DNA of 54,999 bases from Hyphomicrobiales bacterium. Its GTDB lineage: Bacteria > Pseudomonadota > Alphaproteobacteria > Rhizobiales > Rhizobiaceae. How positions within the stretch are numbered: position 1 is the stretch's first letter; each line of letters starts with the position of its first letter. This document shows, one piece after another, positions 39,324-47,313 of this stretch. Position numbers and translations under genes: made by a program. Under the pieces are notes generated by a model that had not been told where the DNA came from, ran no database searches, and worked only from the letters and a program-made list of their open reading frames with translations. The stretch lies in contig UBTY01000019.1 in NCBI GenBank assembly GCA_900468535.1, forward strand, positions 1-54,999, given 5' to 3'.

Positions 39324-40340
39324 ATGAGCCGCGAAACCCTGAAGACCCTGTTCCATCCCTTTGCGAGCGGTACCGTCGACGCACCCGGCGAGGGCGAACG
39401 CGTGCTCTTTCTCGGCGCCGAGGCTGGCTTCGCCCTGCCGGACGGCTTCCTCGCCTCCCTGAGCGCTGTACAGGGCTTCCGATCGCTGTACCGGCAGCTG
39501 CTCGCCCAGCGCATCGAAACGACACCAGAGATCGAAGGCGAGGACTATGATGCCGCGCTGATCCTCTGCAACAAGCACAAGGGCGAGAACGAGGCCAACA
39601 TCGCCGCGGCGCTTCAGCGCGTGAAGGCGGGCGGCCTGATCGTCATCGCCGGCGGCAAGGAGGATGGCATCCAGTCGCTTCGCAAGCGCATGGAAGGCTT
39701 TGGCCTCGATATCGAGCACATGCCGAAGTATCACGGTGTCGCGCTGTGGTTCGCTCGTCCGACCGATGTCAGCGAGATCGTCAGCAAGTTTGCCAAGCCG
39801 CCCGTGCGCGTCGATGGCCGCTTCCTGGCTGCGGCCGGCATGTTCTCTCACGACCGTATCGACGATGGTTCCGAGCTGCTTGCTTCACGCCTTCCTGCCG
39901 ATTTCACCGGCGACGTCGCCGATTTCGGCGCCGGTTGGGGATATCTCTCCATCGAACTGGCAGAGCGGTCCCCCGGCGTCAGCCGTCTTGACCTCTACGA
40001 GGCCAACCACGCTGCTCTGGAAGCGGCAAAGGCCAATCTGGAGGAGAACTGCCCTGACGTACCCGCGCGCTTCTTCTGGCACGATCTGGCCGGCGAACCG
40101 GTCAAGGACAAGTACGATCTCATCATCATGAACCCGCCCTTCCACGAAGGTCATGCGGCAGAACCCTCGCTTGGTCAGGCAATGATCAAGACGGCCGCCT
40201 CGGCGCTGCGTGGCGGTGGTCGCCTGCTACTGGTTGCCAATCGCGGCTTGCCTTACGAGCCGGTGCTGGCTGGGAACTTCAAGGAAAGCGGCGAGACCTG
40301 CCGCAACGCCCGTTTCAAGGTCCTCTGGGCGAAGAAGTAG
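39324..40340 (+). CDS. RsmC/RlmG-type class I methyltransferase
   Basis: The 338-residue protein has a partly degenerate N-terminal methyltransferase-like half and a functional C-terminal half, the duplicated arrangement of RsmC-like enzymes. The SAM-binding loop reads DFGAGWGYLSIEL (about residues 197-209), and NPPFHEG (about 272-278) is the catalytic NPPF motif for N-methylation of guanine in rRNA. This supports a 16S or 23S rRNA guanine-N2 methyltransferase, but does not separate RsmC from RlmG. It follows pnp after its terminator. Confidence 0.9.
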   Translation: MSRETLKTLFHPFASGTVDAPGEGERVLFLGAEAGFALPDGFLASLSAVQGFRSLYRQLLAQRIETTPEIEGEDYDAALILCNKHKGENEANIAAALQRVKAGGLIVIAGGKEDGIQSLRKRMEGFGLDIEHMPKYHGVALWFARPTDVSEIVSKFAKPPVRVDGRFLAAAGMFSHDRIDDGSELLASRLPADFTGDVADFGAGWGYLSIELAERSPGVSRLDLYEANHAALEAAKANLEENCPDVPARFFWHDLAGEPVKDKYDLIIMNPPFHEGHAAEPSLGQAMIKTAASALRGGGRLLLVANRGLPYEPVLAGNFKESGETCRNARFKVLWAKK

Positions 40341-40412
40341 CCCTTCGGATAGGCACCCGCTACGGATCTGCTAGACTTGCCCCAACGAGCTTACCAGCGG
40401 GAGGGGGAAGCC

Positions 40413-40820
40413 ATGGAAACGCAAGCCAACAAGGACACCGTCAGAGCATATGTCGAGGCGTTCAATCGCTTCGACATACCGGCGTTGCGCGACTTGTTTA
40501 CCGCGGACGCGCGGATCTACGGCGTTCTCGGATATGGTGGCCTCGATGATGTCGAGCCTATCTGGCGCGAACTTCACGACGGCATGAACATAAACCTCGA
40601 GATCCTCGATATTGTCGCCGAAGGGCAGAATGTCGTCGCTCGCTACCGGGAAACGGGTCGCTATTCCGGCTTCTTTCGCGGTCTCGTCGGTCATGAGCCG
40701 ACCGGTAAAAGCTACGACGTCACCGCAATGGAATGGTTTGTCATCGAAGACGGTAAGATAGCAACCCGCTGGGGCGCTCGGGACTCGGCGGCGATCCTGC
40801 GGCAGGTCATGCATCAGTAG
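40413..40820 (+). CDS. SnoaL-like/NTF2-fold protein
   Basis: The 135-residue protein has the SnoaL/NTF2 cone fold: NKDTVRAYVEAFNRFDIPALRDLF at the N-terminus, IEPIWRELHDG-like VEPIWRELHDGMNI in the middle and MEWFVIEDGKIATRWGARD at the end. Members include polyketide cyclases and ketosteroid isomerase-like enzymes; the substrate is unknown. The ATG at 40413 follows a strong GGGAGGGGG ribosome site, better than the ATG at 40377. It converges with fabI over a shared terminator. Confidence 0.85.
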   Translation: METQANKDTVRAYVEAFNRFDIPALRDLFTADARIYGVLGYGGLDDVEPIWRELHDGMNINLEILDIVAEGQNVVARYRETGRYSGFFRGLVGHEPTGKSYDVTAMEWFVIEDGKIATRWGARDSAAILRQVMHQ

Positions 40821-40837
40821 CGGATGCGCCTAAAAGA

Positions 40838-40864
40838 AAAAGCCGGGCTTGGAGCCCGGCTTTT
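40838..40864. terminator. Bidirectional terminator between SnoaL gene and fabI
   Basis: AAAAGCCGGGCT (40838-40849) and AGCCCGGCTTTT (40853-40864) form a perfect 12-bp stem around a TGG loop with T-runs on both strands. It ends both converging genes. Confidence 0.9.
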
Positions 40865-40868
40865 TGTC

Positions 40869-41675
40869 TTATTCCACGTCCGCCTTGCGCAGCGCCTCAA
40901 GCGCCGGCATTGAGGTGATGTTGAACCCGGCATCGACGAAGTGGATTTCGCCGGTCACGCCTGCGGCCATGTCGGAGAGCAGGTAGAGGGCCGAATTGCC
41001 GACGTGATCAATGGTCACGGTCTTGCGCAGCGGCGAGTTTTGCTGGTTCCACGACAGGATGGCGCGAGCATCGGAAATGCCGGCGCCGGCAAGCGTGCGG
41101 ATCGGGCCTGCGGAAATCGCGTTGACGCGAATGCCACGCGGGCCGTAATCGGCGGCCAGATAGCGCACGGAGGCCTCGAGAGCGGCCTTGGCGACGCCCA
41201 TGACGTTGTAGTTCGGGATGACGCGTGTCGAGCCGTTATAGGTCAGCGTCAGCATCGAGCCACCGTCGGTCATCAGCGGCGCAAGGCGCTTGGCGATTTC
41301 GGTGAAGGAGAAACAGGAGATCACCATCGTGCGGCTGAAGTTTTCGCGCGTGGTGTCGGCGTAAAGGCCCTTCAGCTCGTTCTTGTCGGAGAAGCCGATG
41401 GCGTGCACGACGAAATCGAGCGTGCCCCAGCGTTCCTTGATCGCCTCGACCGTGGCATCGACGGAGGCGATGTCCTCGACGTCGCATGGCAGCACGAAGT
41501 CGGATCTGACCTCGGCCGCCAGCGGCTTGACGCGCTTGCCCAGAGCGTCGCCCTGGAAAGTGAAGGCAAGTTCGGCGCCCTGTGCTGCCAGCGCCTTGGA
41601 AATTCCCCAGGCGATCGAATGGTTGTTCGCAACGCCCATGATAAGCCCGCGCTTACCCTGCATGATTCCCGTCAT
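40869..41675 (-). CDS. fabI: Enoyl-[acyl-carrier-protein] reductase (NADH), FabI
   Basis: FabI performs the last reduction of each fatty acid elongation cycle. The 268-residue protein has the SDR-like cofactor site GLIMGVANNHSIAWGIS (about residues 10-26), Y146 in LTLTYNGS, and the catalytic Y156 and K163 in NYNVMGVAK, matching E. coli FabI numbering. It begins four bases after the fabB stop, so the order fabA-fabB-fabI forms one operon. An internal ATG (M5) is an alternative start. Confidence 0.96.
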   Translation of the reverse strand: MTGIMQGKRGLIMGVANNHSIAWGISKALAAQGAELAFTFQGDALGKRVKPLAAEVRSDFVLPCDVEDIASVDATVEAIKERWGTLDFVVHAIGFSDKNELKGLYADTTRENFSRTMVISCFSFTEIAKRLAPLMTDGGSMLTLTYNGSTRVIPNYNVMGVAKAALEASVRYLAADYGPRGIRVNAISAGPIRTLAGAGISDARAILSWNQQNSPLRKTVTIDHVGNSALYLLSDMAAGVTGEIHFVDAGFNITSMPALEALRKADVE

Positions 41676-41679
41676 ATTG

Positions 41680-42903
41680 TTATCCGTTGTAGCGCTGGAA
41701 GACGAGCGTGGCGTTGGTGCCGCCGAAGCCGAAGGAGTTGGAAAGCGCGATATCGATCTGGGCGTTGTCGATGCGCTTGCGCACGATCGGAACGCCGTCG
41801 AATTCGGGGTCGAGCTCGGTGATATGAGCGCTTTCGCCGATGAACCCGGCCTGCATCATGAGCAGCGAGTAAATGGATTCCTGCACGCCTGCCGCACCCA
41901 GCGAGTGGCCGGTCAGCGACTTGGTCGACTGGATGTGCGGGATCTTGTTGCCGAAGACTTCGCGGATCGCACCGATTTCCTTGCTGTCGCCAACTGGCGT
42001 CGAGGTGCCGTGGGTGTTGACGTAATCGACGTCGCCCTTCACGGTCGACAGCGCCTGGCGCATGCAGCGGATCGCGCCTTCGCCCGACGGAGCGACCATG
42101 TCGTAGCCGTCGGAGGTGGCGCCATAGCCGACGATTTCGGCGTAGATCTTGGCGCCGCGGGCCTTGGCATGCTCCAGCTCTTCGAGAACCAGAACGCCTG
42201 CGCCGCCGGCAATCACGAAGCCGTCGCGGGTGGCGTCATAGGCGCGCGATGCGGTTGCGGGCGTATCGTTGTACTTGGAGGACATGGCGCCCATGGCGTC
42301 GAAGAGGTTCGACATCGTCCAGTCGAGATCCTCGTGGCCGCCGGCGAACATGATGTCCTGCTTGCCCCACTGGATCATTTCGGCAGCGTTGCCAATGCAG
42401 TGCGCCGAGGTCGAGCAGGCCGAGGAGATCGAGTAGTTGACGCCATGGATCTTGAACCAGGTGGCGAGCGTAGCGGACGCCGTCGACGACATCGCCTTCG
42501 GCACGGCGAACGGGCCGATGCGCTTCGGGCTGTTGTTCTTGATGGTGATCTCGGCGGCTTCGATTAGGGTGCGGGTCGAAGGACCGCCGGAACCCATGAT
42601 GATGCCGGTGCGCTCGTTGTTGCTGATGTCGCTCTCTTCGAGGCCGGAATCGGCGATCGCCTGCTTCATCGCAACATGGTTCCAGGCGCCGCCCTGCGAC
42701 AGGAAGCGCATGGCGCGGCGATCGACCAGATCGGTCGGATCGAGCGTCGGGCTGCCCCATACCTGGCACTTGAAGCCATGTTCAGCAAAATCGTTGGAGA
42801 AGGAAATGCCGGACTTGGCATCGCGCAGCGACGCAGTGACCTCGGCGGCATCATTGCCGATCGAGGAGACAACACCCAGACCCGTAACAACTACCCGTCT
42901 CAT
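41680..42903 (-). CDS. fabB: 3-oxoacyl-[acyl-carrier-protein] synthase I, FabB
   Basis: FabB elongates the cis-3-decenoyl intermediate made by FabA and so commits acyl chains to unsaturated fatty acids. The 407-residue protein has the full Cys-His-His triad at C163 (SSACSTSAH), H298 (VNTHGTSTP) and H333 ([11 protein letters not shown]), the same positions as E. coli FabB. The C-terminal [11 protein letters not shown] motif is present. It follows fabA by 58 bp and overlaps nothing. Confidence 0.97.
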   Translation of the reverse strand: MRRVVVTGLGVVSSIGNDAAEVTASLRDAKSGISFSNDFAEHGFKCQVWGSPTLDPTDLVDRRAMRFLSQGGAWNHVAMKQAIADSGLEESDISNNERTGIIMGSGGPSTRTLIEAAEITIKNNSPKRIGPFAVPKAMSSTASATLATWFKIHGVNYSISSACSTSAHCIGNAAEMIQWGKQDIMFAGGHEDLDWTMSNLFDAMGAMSSKYNDTPATASRAYDATRDGFVIAGGAGVLVLEELEHAKARGAKIYAEIVGYGATSDGYDMVAPSGEGAIRCMRQALSTVKGDVDYVNTHGTSTPVGDSKEIGAIREVFGNKIPHIQSTKSLTGHSLGAAGVQESIYSLLMMQAGFIGESAHITELDPEFDGVPIVRKRIDNAQIDIALSNSFGFGGTNATLVFQRYNG

Positions 42904-42961
42904 GTGTTTCGACCTTTTCGTTTTTTCTAACTTGGAAACCGGGCAGGTGTGCCCGGTGCAC

Positions 42962-43477
42962 TCAGGCTTCTTTGTCCTTGGACAGGCCGACGCGCAGGTC
43001 GGTTGCCTGATAGATGGTTTCGCCGTCAGCCTTCAGCCAGCCGTCGGCAGTGCCGAGCACCAGGCGGCCGCGCATGACGCGCTTGAAATCGATGCCGTAT
43101 TCGAGCAGCTTCGTGGTCGGGCGGATCATGCCCTTGAACTTCACTTCGCCTGTCGACAACGCCATACCGCGACCGGGTTCGCCCAGCCAGCCGAGGAAGA
43201 AGCCGGTCAGCTGCCACATGCCGTCGAGGCCGAGGCAGCCGGGCATGATCGGGTTACCCTGGAAGTGGCAGGGGAAATACCAGTCGTCAGGCTTCACGTC
43301 GTATTCGGCGCGGATATAGCCCTTGTCGAAGGCGCCACCGGTTTCGGAAATGTCGGTAATGCGATGAACCATCAACATCGGCGGGAGGGGAAGCTGTGCG
43401 TTACCGGGGCCGAACAGTTCGCCGCGGCCGCAGGCCAGAATTTCCTCATAGTTGAAGCTGGATTGTTTCGTCGCCAT
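42962..43477 (-). CDS. fabA: 3-hydroxydecanoyl-[acyl-carrier-protein] dehydratase/isomerase, FabA
   Basis: FabA dehydrates 3-hydroxydecanoyl-ACP and isomerises trans-2- to cis-3-decenoyl-ACP, the branch point of unsaturated fatty acid synthesis. The 171-residue protein has the catalytic H71 ([13 protein letters not shown]) and D85 ([11 protein letters not shown]), corresponding to H70 and D84 of E. coli. It leads the fabA-fabB-fabI operon, and its promoter lies in the 304-bp gap shared with irr. Confidence 0.97.
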   Translation of the reverse strand: MATKQSSFNYEEILACGRGELFGPGNAQLPLPPMLMVHRITDISETGGAFDKGYIRAEYDVKPDDWYFPCHFQGNPIMPGCLGLDGMWQLTGFFLGWLGEPGRGMALSTGEVKFKGMIRPTTKLLEYGIDFKRVMRGRLVLGTADGWLKADGETIYQATDLRVGLSKDKEA

Positions 43478-43711
43478 GAAAACTCTATTTCCCCCCGCAA
43501 CTAAGCCGATGGATGTGAACGTTTAGTCCAAGTTCAGCGGAAAATGAAGCATAAGCATGACTGAGCTTCACCCACCTTCGGAGGACCGGCTGCGCGCCTT
43601 ATTTGGTGGTCGCATACAGGAAGGCCAAGCCCCCGACCAGCACTAATTGCGCCAAAAGCCCGATTTTGCGGCCCTTTCACTCTCTTTGTCCCCATTGAAA
43701 CTATTGAAACG

Positions 43712-43725
43712 CTTTTGCGCAAAAG
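43712..43725. promoter_or_regulatory. Perfect 14-bp palindrome in the fabA-irr gap
   Basis: CTTTTGC-GCAAAAG (43712-43725) is a perfect palindrome 57 bp before the irr start. It does not fit the classical Irr (ICE) box or a RirA box that I know, so its binder is unknown. It could control either divergent gene. The rest of the gap 43478-43781 contains a possible TTGACG -35-like element and no supported gene. Confidence 0.45.
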
Positions 43726-43781
43726 TTATATGGCTAATGAAACCTGATTGCTTGACGCTAGATTAACCCGGAGTTCGTTGG

Positions 43782-44201
43782 ATGGTGGCAGAGGCCCCGC
43801 TTACCATTGAGGCACGGCTGAGACACGCCGGCCTTCGTCCGACGCGCCAGCGCGTAGCGCTTGGCGACCTCCTTTTCGCCAAAGGCGATCGACACCTGAC
43901 GGTCGAAGAACTCCACGAAGAGGCCGTGCACGCAGGCGTACCGGTGTCGCTGGCAACCGTCTACAACACGCTGCATCAGTTCACCGAAGCCGGGATGATC
44001 CGCGTTCTCGCCGTCGAAAGCGCCAAGACCTATTTCGACACCAACGTCTCCGACCACCATCATTTCTTCGTCGAAGGCCAGAACGACGTGCTCGATATTC
44101 CAGTCAGCAACCTGACCATCGGCAATCTGCCGGAACCGCCGGAAGGCATGGAAATCGCCCATGTCGACGTGGTGATCCGCCTCCGCCCGAAGCGGCGCTG
44201 A
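43782..44201 (+). CDS. irr: Iron response regulator Irr (Fur family)
   Basis: Irr represses or activates iron and haem genes under low iron. The 139-residue Fur-family protein has the winged helix LRHAGLRPTRQRVALGDLLF and the recognition helix region SLATVYNTLHQFTEAGMIR, and the histidine-rich HHH motif in SDHHHFFVEG, which binds haem or iron in rhizobial Irr. No N-terminal haem regulatory motif (GCPWHD type of Bradyrhizobium) is present, as is usual in Rhizobium. The divergent fabA operon is a conserved neighbour. Confidence 0.93.
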   Translation: MVAEAPLTIEARLRHAGLRPTRQRVALGDLLFAKGDRHLTVEELHEEAVHAGVPVSLATVYNTLHQFTEAGMIRVLAVESAKTYFDTNVSDHHHFFVEGQNDVLDIPVSNLTIGNLPEPPEGMEIAHVDVVIRLRPKRR

Positions 44202-44203
44202 TT

Positions 44204-44839
44204 TCACATCACATCGTCAGGGTGTCTGCCGGGCTTTGCCTTGTAGGTTGGAAAGGTCCAGCCGAAATAGAGCGCGCCGCCACGCACCGAGAACGCTGCC
44301 AACACGCCGATCGTGGAAGCTGCATAGAGCGGCAGATCGAGTGCATTTGCGGCCGTGAATAGGCCGCCTCCTACGAGCGCGGCGCTAATATAGATTTCCG
44401 GCCGCAATAGCACGGAAGGCTCGTTTGCCAAGAGATCGCGCAGGATGCCGCCGAAGGTGGCCGTCAGTGTGCCGGTGACAATGCCGATCGTTGGCGAGCC
44501 CGTGGCGGCAAGGCCTTTCGCTGCGCCCATGACGCAGTAGGCCGAAAGCCCGACTGCATCCAGCCAGATCAGCCAGCGATAGCGCGACTCGACAAGGTGC
44601 GCGGTGAAAAACACGACGATGCCGACGATGCAGCAGATAAGGACATAACTGGGGTTCAAAACCCAGAATACCGGCACGCGGCCAAGGATGATGTCCCGCA
44701 CCGTGCCGCCGCCCGTCCCGGTGACGAACGCAAAGAAGAGGAAACCGATCAGGTCGAGCTGCTTGCGCGACGCCGCAAGCCCGCCTGTCGCCGCGAATAG
44801 CGCGACGCCGGCATAATCCAGGTAGACGAACAGCGGCAT
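44204..44839 (-). CDS. TRIC-family cation channel (UPF0126/YadS-type)
   Basis: The 211-residue protein has seven predicted transmembrane segments and the two-fold repeat of the UPF0126 family. Each half has a glycine-rich turn followed by RD: GTGGGTVRDIILGR (about residues 40-53) and TFGGILRDLLANE (about 128-140). Homologues form trimeric intracellular-type potassium channels. It converges with irr, its stop codon lying two bases after the irr stop. Confidence 0.92.
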   Translation of the reverse strand: MPLFVYLDYAGVALFAATGGLAASRKQLDLIGFLFFAFVTGTGGGTVRDIILGRVPVFWVLNPSYVLICCIVGIVVFFTAHLVESRYRWLIWLDAVGLSAYCVMGAAKGLAATGSPTIGIVTGTLTATFGGILRDLLANEPSVLLRPEIYISAALVGGGLFTAANALDLPLYAASTIGVLAAFSVRGGALYFGWTFPTYKAKPGRHPDDVM

Positions 44840-44960
44840 GCAGTGCTCCAGGGGCGACGCGTATCTCTTCGAAATGAATCACGGCGGCAAGGGCGGCGCA
44901 AGGCGGATCGTGCAAACTGCGCGGCCAACAGCGTCCTTATCCGACCAAAAGAGAAGCCCC

Positions 44961-45443
44961 GTGAAAACGCTCCTGATTGCCCTGAACATTGCCGCGTTGC
45001 TCTGCGTCCCGGTTGCGGCCTTCGCCCAGCAGGATCTGATCCCCGATCCGGAGATGTACGAGAAGAAGCATTTCCAGGAACAGTGCACCAAGGCTGAGTT
45101 CTCAGACAGCTTCGTCACGCGCCAGGACATCAACAATGATGGCCTGATCGACGCCGTCGTCAACGAGGGCGAACTCACCTGCGATGGCGAAAAAGGCCCG
45201 CAGTGCAACGAGGACGGCTGCACCTACAATTTCTATCTTCAGGTCGCCGAGGGCGGCTACTTCATGATCGCCACCGCGCAAATATACGGCTACGATTTCC
45301 AGAAGCGCTTCGGAAACATGGTGCTCGCGATGAAGATGCATCCGCGCTTCTGCGATCGCCCGGATGCCGACAAGGACAAGGAGCCTTGCATCGTCACGGC
45401 GCGGGTGCGCGGCACCAAGTTCGTGACGATCTCCAAGAAGTAG
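44961..45443 (+). CDS. Secreted protein with an EF-hand-like loop, unknown function
   Basis: The 160-residue product has a Sec signal peptide (LLIALNIAALLCVPVAAFAQ). The mature part has six cysteines and a DINNDGLIDAVV segment that resembles a calcium-binding EF-hand/dockerin loop. The repeated FxxY and cysteine spacing suggest a small disulfide-stabilised periplasmic protein. The GTG at 44961 is set by AGAGAAG eight bases upstream and places the signal peptide at the N-terminus; an ATG at 44838 in frame would precede it. I do not recognise a family. Confidence 0.75.
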   Translation: MKTLLIALNIAALLCVPVAAFAQQDLIPDPEMYEKKHFQEQCTKAEFSDSFVTRQDINNDGLIDAVVNEGELTCDGEKGPQCNEDGCTYNFYLQVAEGGYFMIATAQIYGYDFQKRFGNMVLAMKMHPRFCDRPDADKDKEPCIVTARVRGTKFVTISKK

Positions 45444-45447
45444 TAGG

Positions 45448-46239
45448 TCAGCCGGGATAGAGCTCCGAGGTCCGACCGGCAAAATAGTAGCCGACGAGAC
45501 CGAACCATTCTCGAATGGCGGTCGCAAGGTTCTGGGCGTTGCGGCTCGGCTGCGTAAAGTCGATGCCCAGCCCTTCATGCCCGTCCGTGCGGTAGTCTGT
45601 CGGCCAGGGCACCACGTTGATCGCCTGCTTGCGGAAGATGCCGACTGAACGCGGCATGTGATAGCCCGACGTGATCAGCAAGCAGTTCGATAGGCCGTGG
45701 CTTGCGAGAAGGTCCTTGGTGTTGACGGCGTTCTCGAATGTCGTGCGCGATGTCTTTTCTTCCAGCAGCCGTTCCTTCGGCACGCCGAAAAGCGGGAAGA
45801 AGCGGGCCGAAATGACAGCATCGCCTTCGTAAATGCCCGACATGGAGCCGTCGCCGCCGGAAATCAGGATCTGCGCCTGCGGATATTTCTGCGCCAGGCG
45901 AAGCGCCTCCACGAAACGATCGGCGCCGGCATTGAGCTCGATCCCGTGGCGTGCCGTGTTCACCTCGTTCTCGAAAGCACCGCCGAGCACGATCATGCAT
46001 TGCAGACTGTCCGGGTCCGGCGGTTTCGGAAAGCGATCCTCCAGGTTCTGCAGCAGATAGTTGCCGACGGTCGTGTAGAGCGTCACGAACAAGATCAGGG
46101 CGGCAACGGCCGAAGCGGCAAGGCTGGTTGCGCGCCAGCGGAAAAGGCCGGTGATCAAGGCAAGCGCGACGAAGAGGAAGACGAGGGACAGGGGCTGCCC
46201 GAACACCCAGACGAGTTTTGAGAAGAGAAACAAGAACAC
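45448..46239 (-). CDS. YdcF/ElyC family protein (DUF218)
   Basis: The 263-residue protein has two or three N-terminal membrane helices (LFSKLVWVFGQPLSLVFLFV, ALILFVTLYTTVGNYLL), then a DUF218 domain with CMIVLGGAFENE, AQILISGGDGSM, EEKTSRTTFENAV and LLITSGYHMPRSVGIF. ElyC-type homologues act in envelope polysaccharide and peptidoglycan precursor homeostasis. Its last base is adjacent to the end of the converging secreted-protein gene. Confidence 0.9.
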   Translation of the reverse strand: MFLFLFSKLVWVFGQPLSLVFLFVALALITGLFRWRATSLAASAVAALILFVTLYTTVGNYLLQNLEDRFPKPPDPDSLQCMIVLGGAFENEVNTARHGIELNAGADRFVEALRLAQKYPQAQILISGGDGSMSGIYEGDAVISARFFPLFGVPKERLLEEKTSRTTFENAVNTKDLLASHGLSNCLLITSGYHMPRSVGIFRKQAINVVPWPTDYRTDGHEGLGIDFTQPSRNAQNLATAIREWFGLVGYYFAGRTSELYPG

Positions 46240-46286
46240 GTCCTTTCGACGATTGCGCCGGGCCCTCTATCTGATTCGATAGGGCT

Positions 46287-47009
46287 TTATTGTGATAGCC
46301 GATTGGGGGAAGGCGTCGAGCGCTGGCTATTGCCAAACCGGCGCTGGACGCGCTTCGGGATGAGTAGGACGGCGAACGCGATCATCATGGCAAAAACCGC
46401 GATCAGCCAGAATGACGCCGAACCGGCGGTCCGCGTCAGCCAGGTTCCGGTAACGGCGCCGGCAAACATCCCGGCCCAGGGCACGATTTGGATCGTCCAG
46501 TCCAGCCGCCTGTCACCGACGATCCAGCGCCCGATGCCTCTTCCGAAGCGTGAAAGCGCGCCTGTCACATAAGTCAGCCCGATCGGAAGCCCCTCGATTT
46601 GCTCGACCGCGGCATTCACCATGCCCATCGATACGATGACCAGATAGAAGCGCGGCATTGCCAAGCTCTCGGTCGTCATCAGGGATGCCGCCACGAGCAC
46701 GATGCTGACGCATGAGAGGACGACGAAAGTGCGCCGCTCGGAAAAGTGCGCGATCACGATCCCCGCAGCATTGCCGAGCACGAAAACCACGATCGCCGAG
46801 AGCAGAATGGCAGCATGCGAGAGGTTGCCATCTCCAAGCGACAGGGCCGCGCGGGTGGTATTGCCTGTCATGAAGGAAACGAAGTCGCCCGTTAGTGCAA
46901 GCCCCGTGGCATCAGTCATACCCGCCAGAAATGAGATGGCGGCGGCAAGCACGAGCCCCGCCGCGGTTCTGCGCGTCCGAATGATGCGTCGTCGTCTTTG
47001 TCGTGTCAT
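46287..47009 (-). CDS. DUF1275 (YoaK-type) membrane protein
   Basis: The 240-residue protein has six or seven transmembrane segments and the DUF1275 N-terminal signature: GMTDATGLALTGDFVSFMTGNTTRAALSL (key residues 31-58). Function is unknown; it is sometimes proposed as a transporter. It is the last clear core chromosomal gene before the integrative element and reads leftwards towards the ydcF-type gene, 47 bp away. Confidence 0.9.
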   Translation of the reverse strand: MTRQRRRRIIRTRRTAAGLVLAAAISFLAGMTDATGLALTGDFVSFMTGNTTRAALSLGDGNLSHAAILLSAIVVFVLGNAAGIVIAHFSERRTFVVLSCVSIVLVAASLMTTESLAMPRFYLVIVSMGMVNAAVEQIEGLPIGLTYVTGALSRFGRGIGRWIVGDRRLDWTIQIVPWAGMFAGAVTGTWLTRTAGSASFWLIAVFAMMIAFAVLLIPKRVQRRFGNSQRSTPSPNRLSQ

Positions 47010-47180
47010 GGGCGAGAACCCGATCCACCGGACAACCCGGCCCTGCTACCGGCATAGCCTGCCTTGCTAAAGAATTCGCAAAGCGTTCGACGGAAAGGCG
47101 CAAGCAAGCTGGCTAACTTCCGCGATGAAAGTACGGAAAGCGAGGAGAAACTATCGCAGACTATTGTCCAAGGGAAAATT

Positions 47181-47197
47181 TGGTGGAGCTAAGCGGG
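47181..47197 (-). other. attL core: 3' end of a tRNA-Ala gene
   Basis: On the minus strand this segment reads CCCGCTTAGCTCCACCA. It equals the last 17 bases of bacterial tRNA-Ala(GGC), including the CCA end, acceptor strand and half of the T-stem. The match stops at 47198, where a full tRNA gene would continue. Such a partial copy marks the junction made when a tyrosine integrase uses the tRNA 3' end. The whole tRNA is expected at the other end, past the window. The rest of 47010-47313 holds no gene. Confidence 0.75.
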
Positions 47198-47271
47198 GCG
47201 TAACGTCTCAACGAAAACCGCTCAATTATTTCAAATTGTTGTTGATTTTCAGACGTTAATGGATCTAACGA

Positions 47272-47291
47272 TGGGTACTTTCGTGGGTACT
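47272..47291 (+). repeat. Direct repeats in front of the integrase gene
   Basis: TGGGTACT occurs at 47272-47279 and 47284-47291, 12 bp apart, 22 bp before the integrase ATG. Such pairs near an att site often are arm-type integrase binding sites or control the integrase promoter. Confidence 0.5.
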
Positions 47292-47313
47292 CACTCCGTT
47301 ATCAGGACGCCAT

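Noticed and set aside
37032..39851. 939-codon minus-strand frame opposite pnp
   Set aside because: Antisense to pnp and the following gene; no domain, no ribosome site.
43534..43722. 62-codon minus-strand frame in the fabA-irr gap
   Set aside because: It lies over the likely promoters and palindrome, has no ribosome site and no recognisable sequence.
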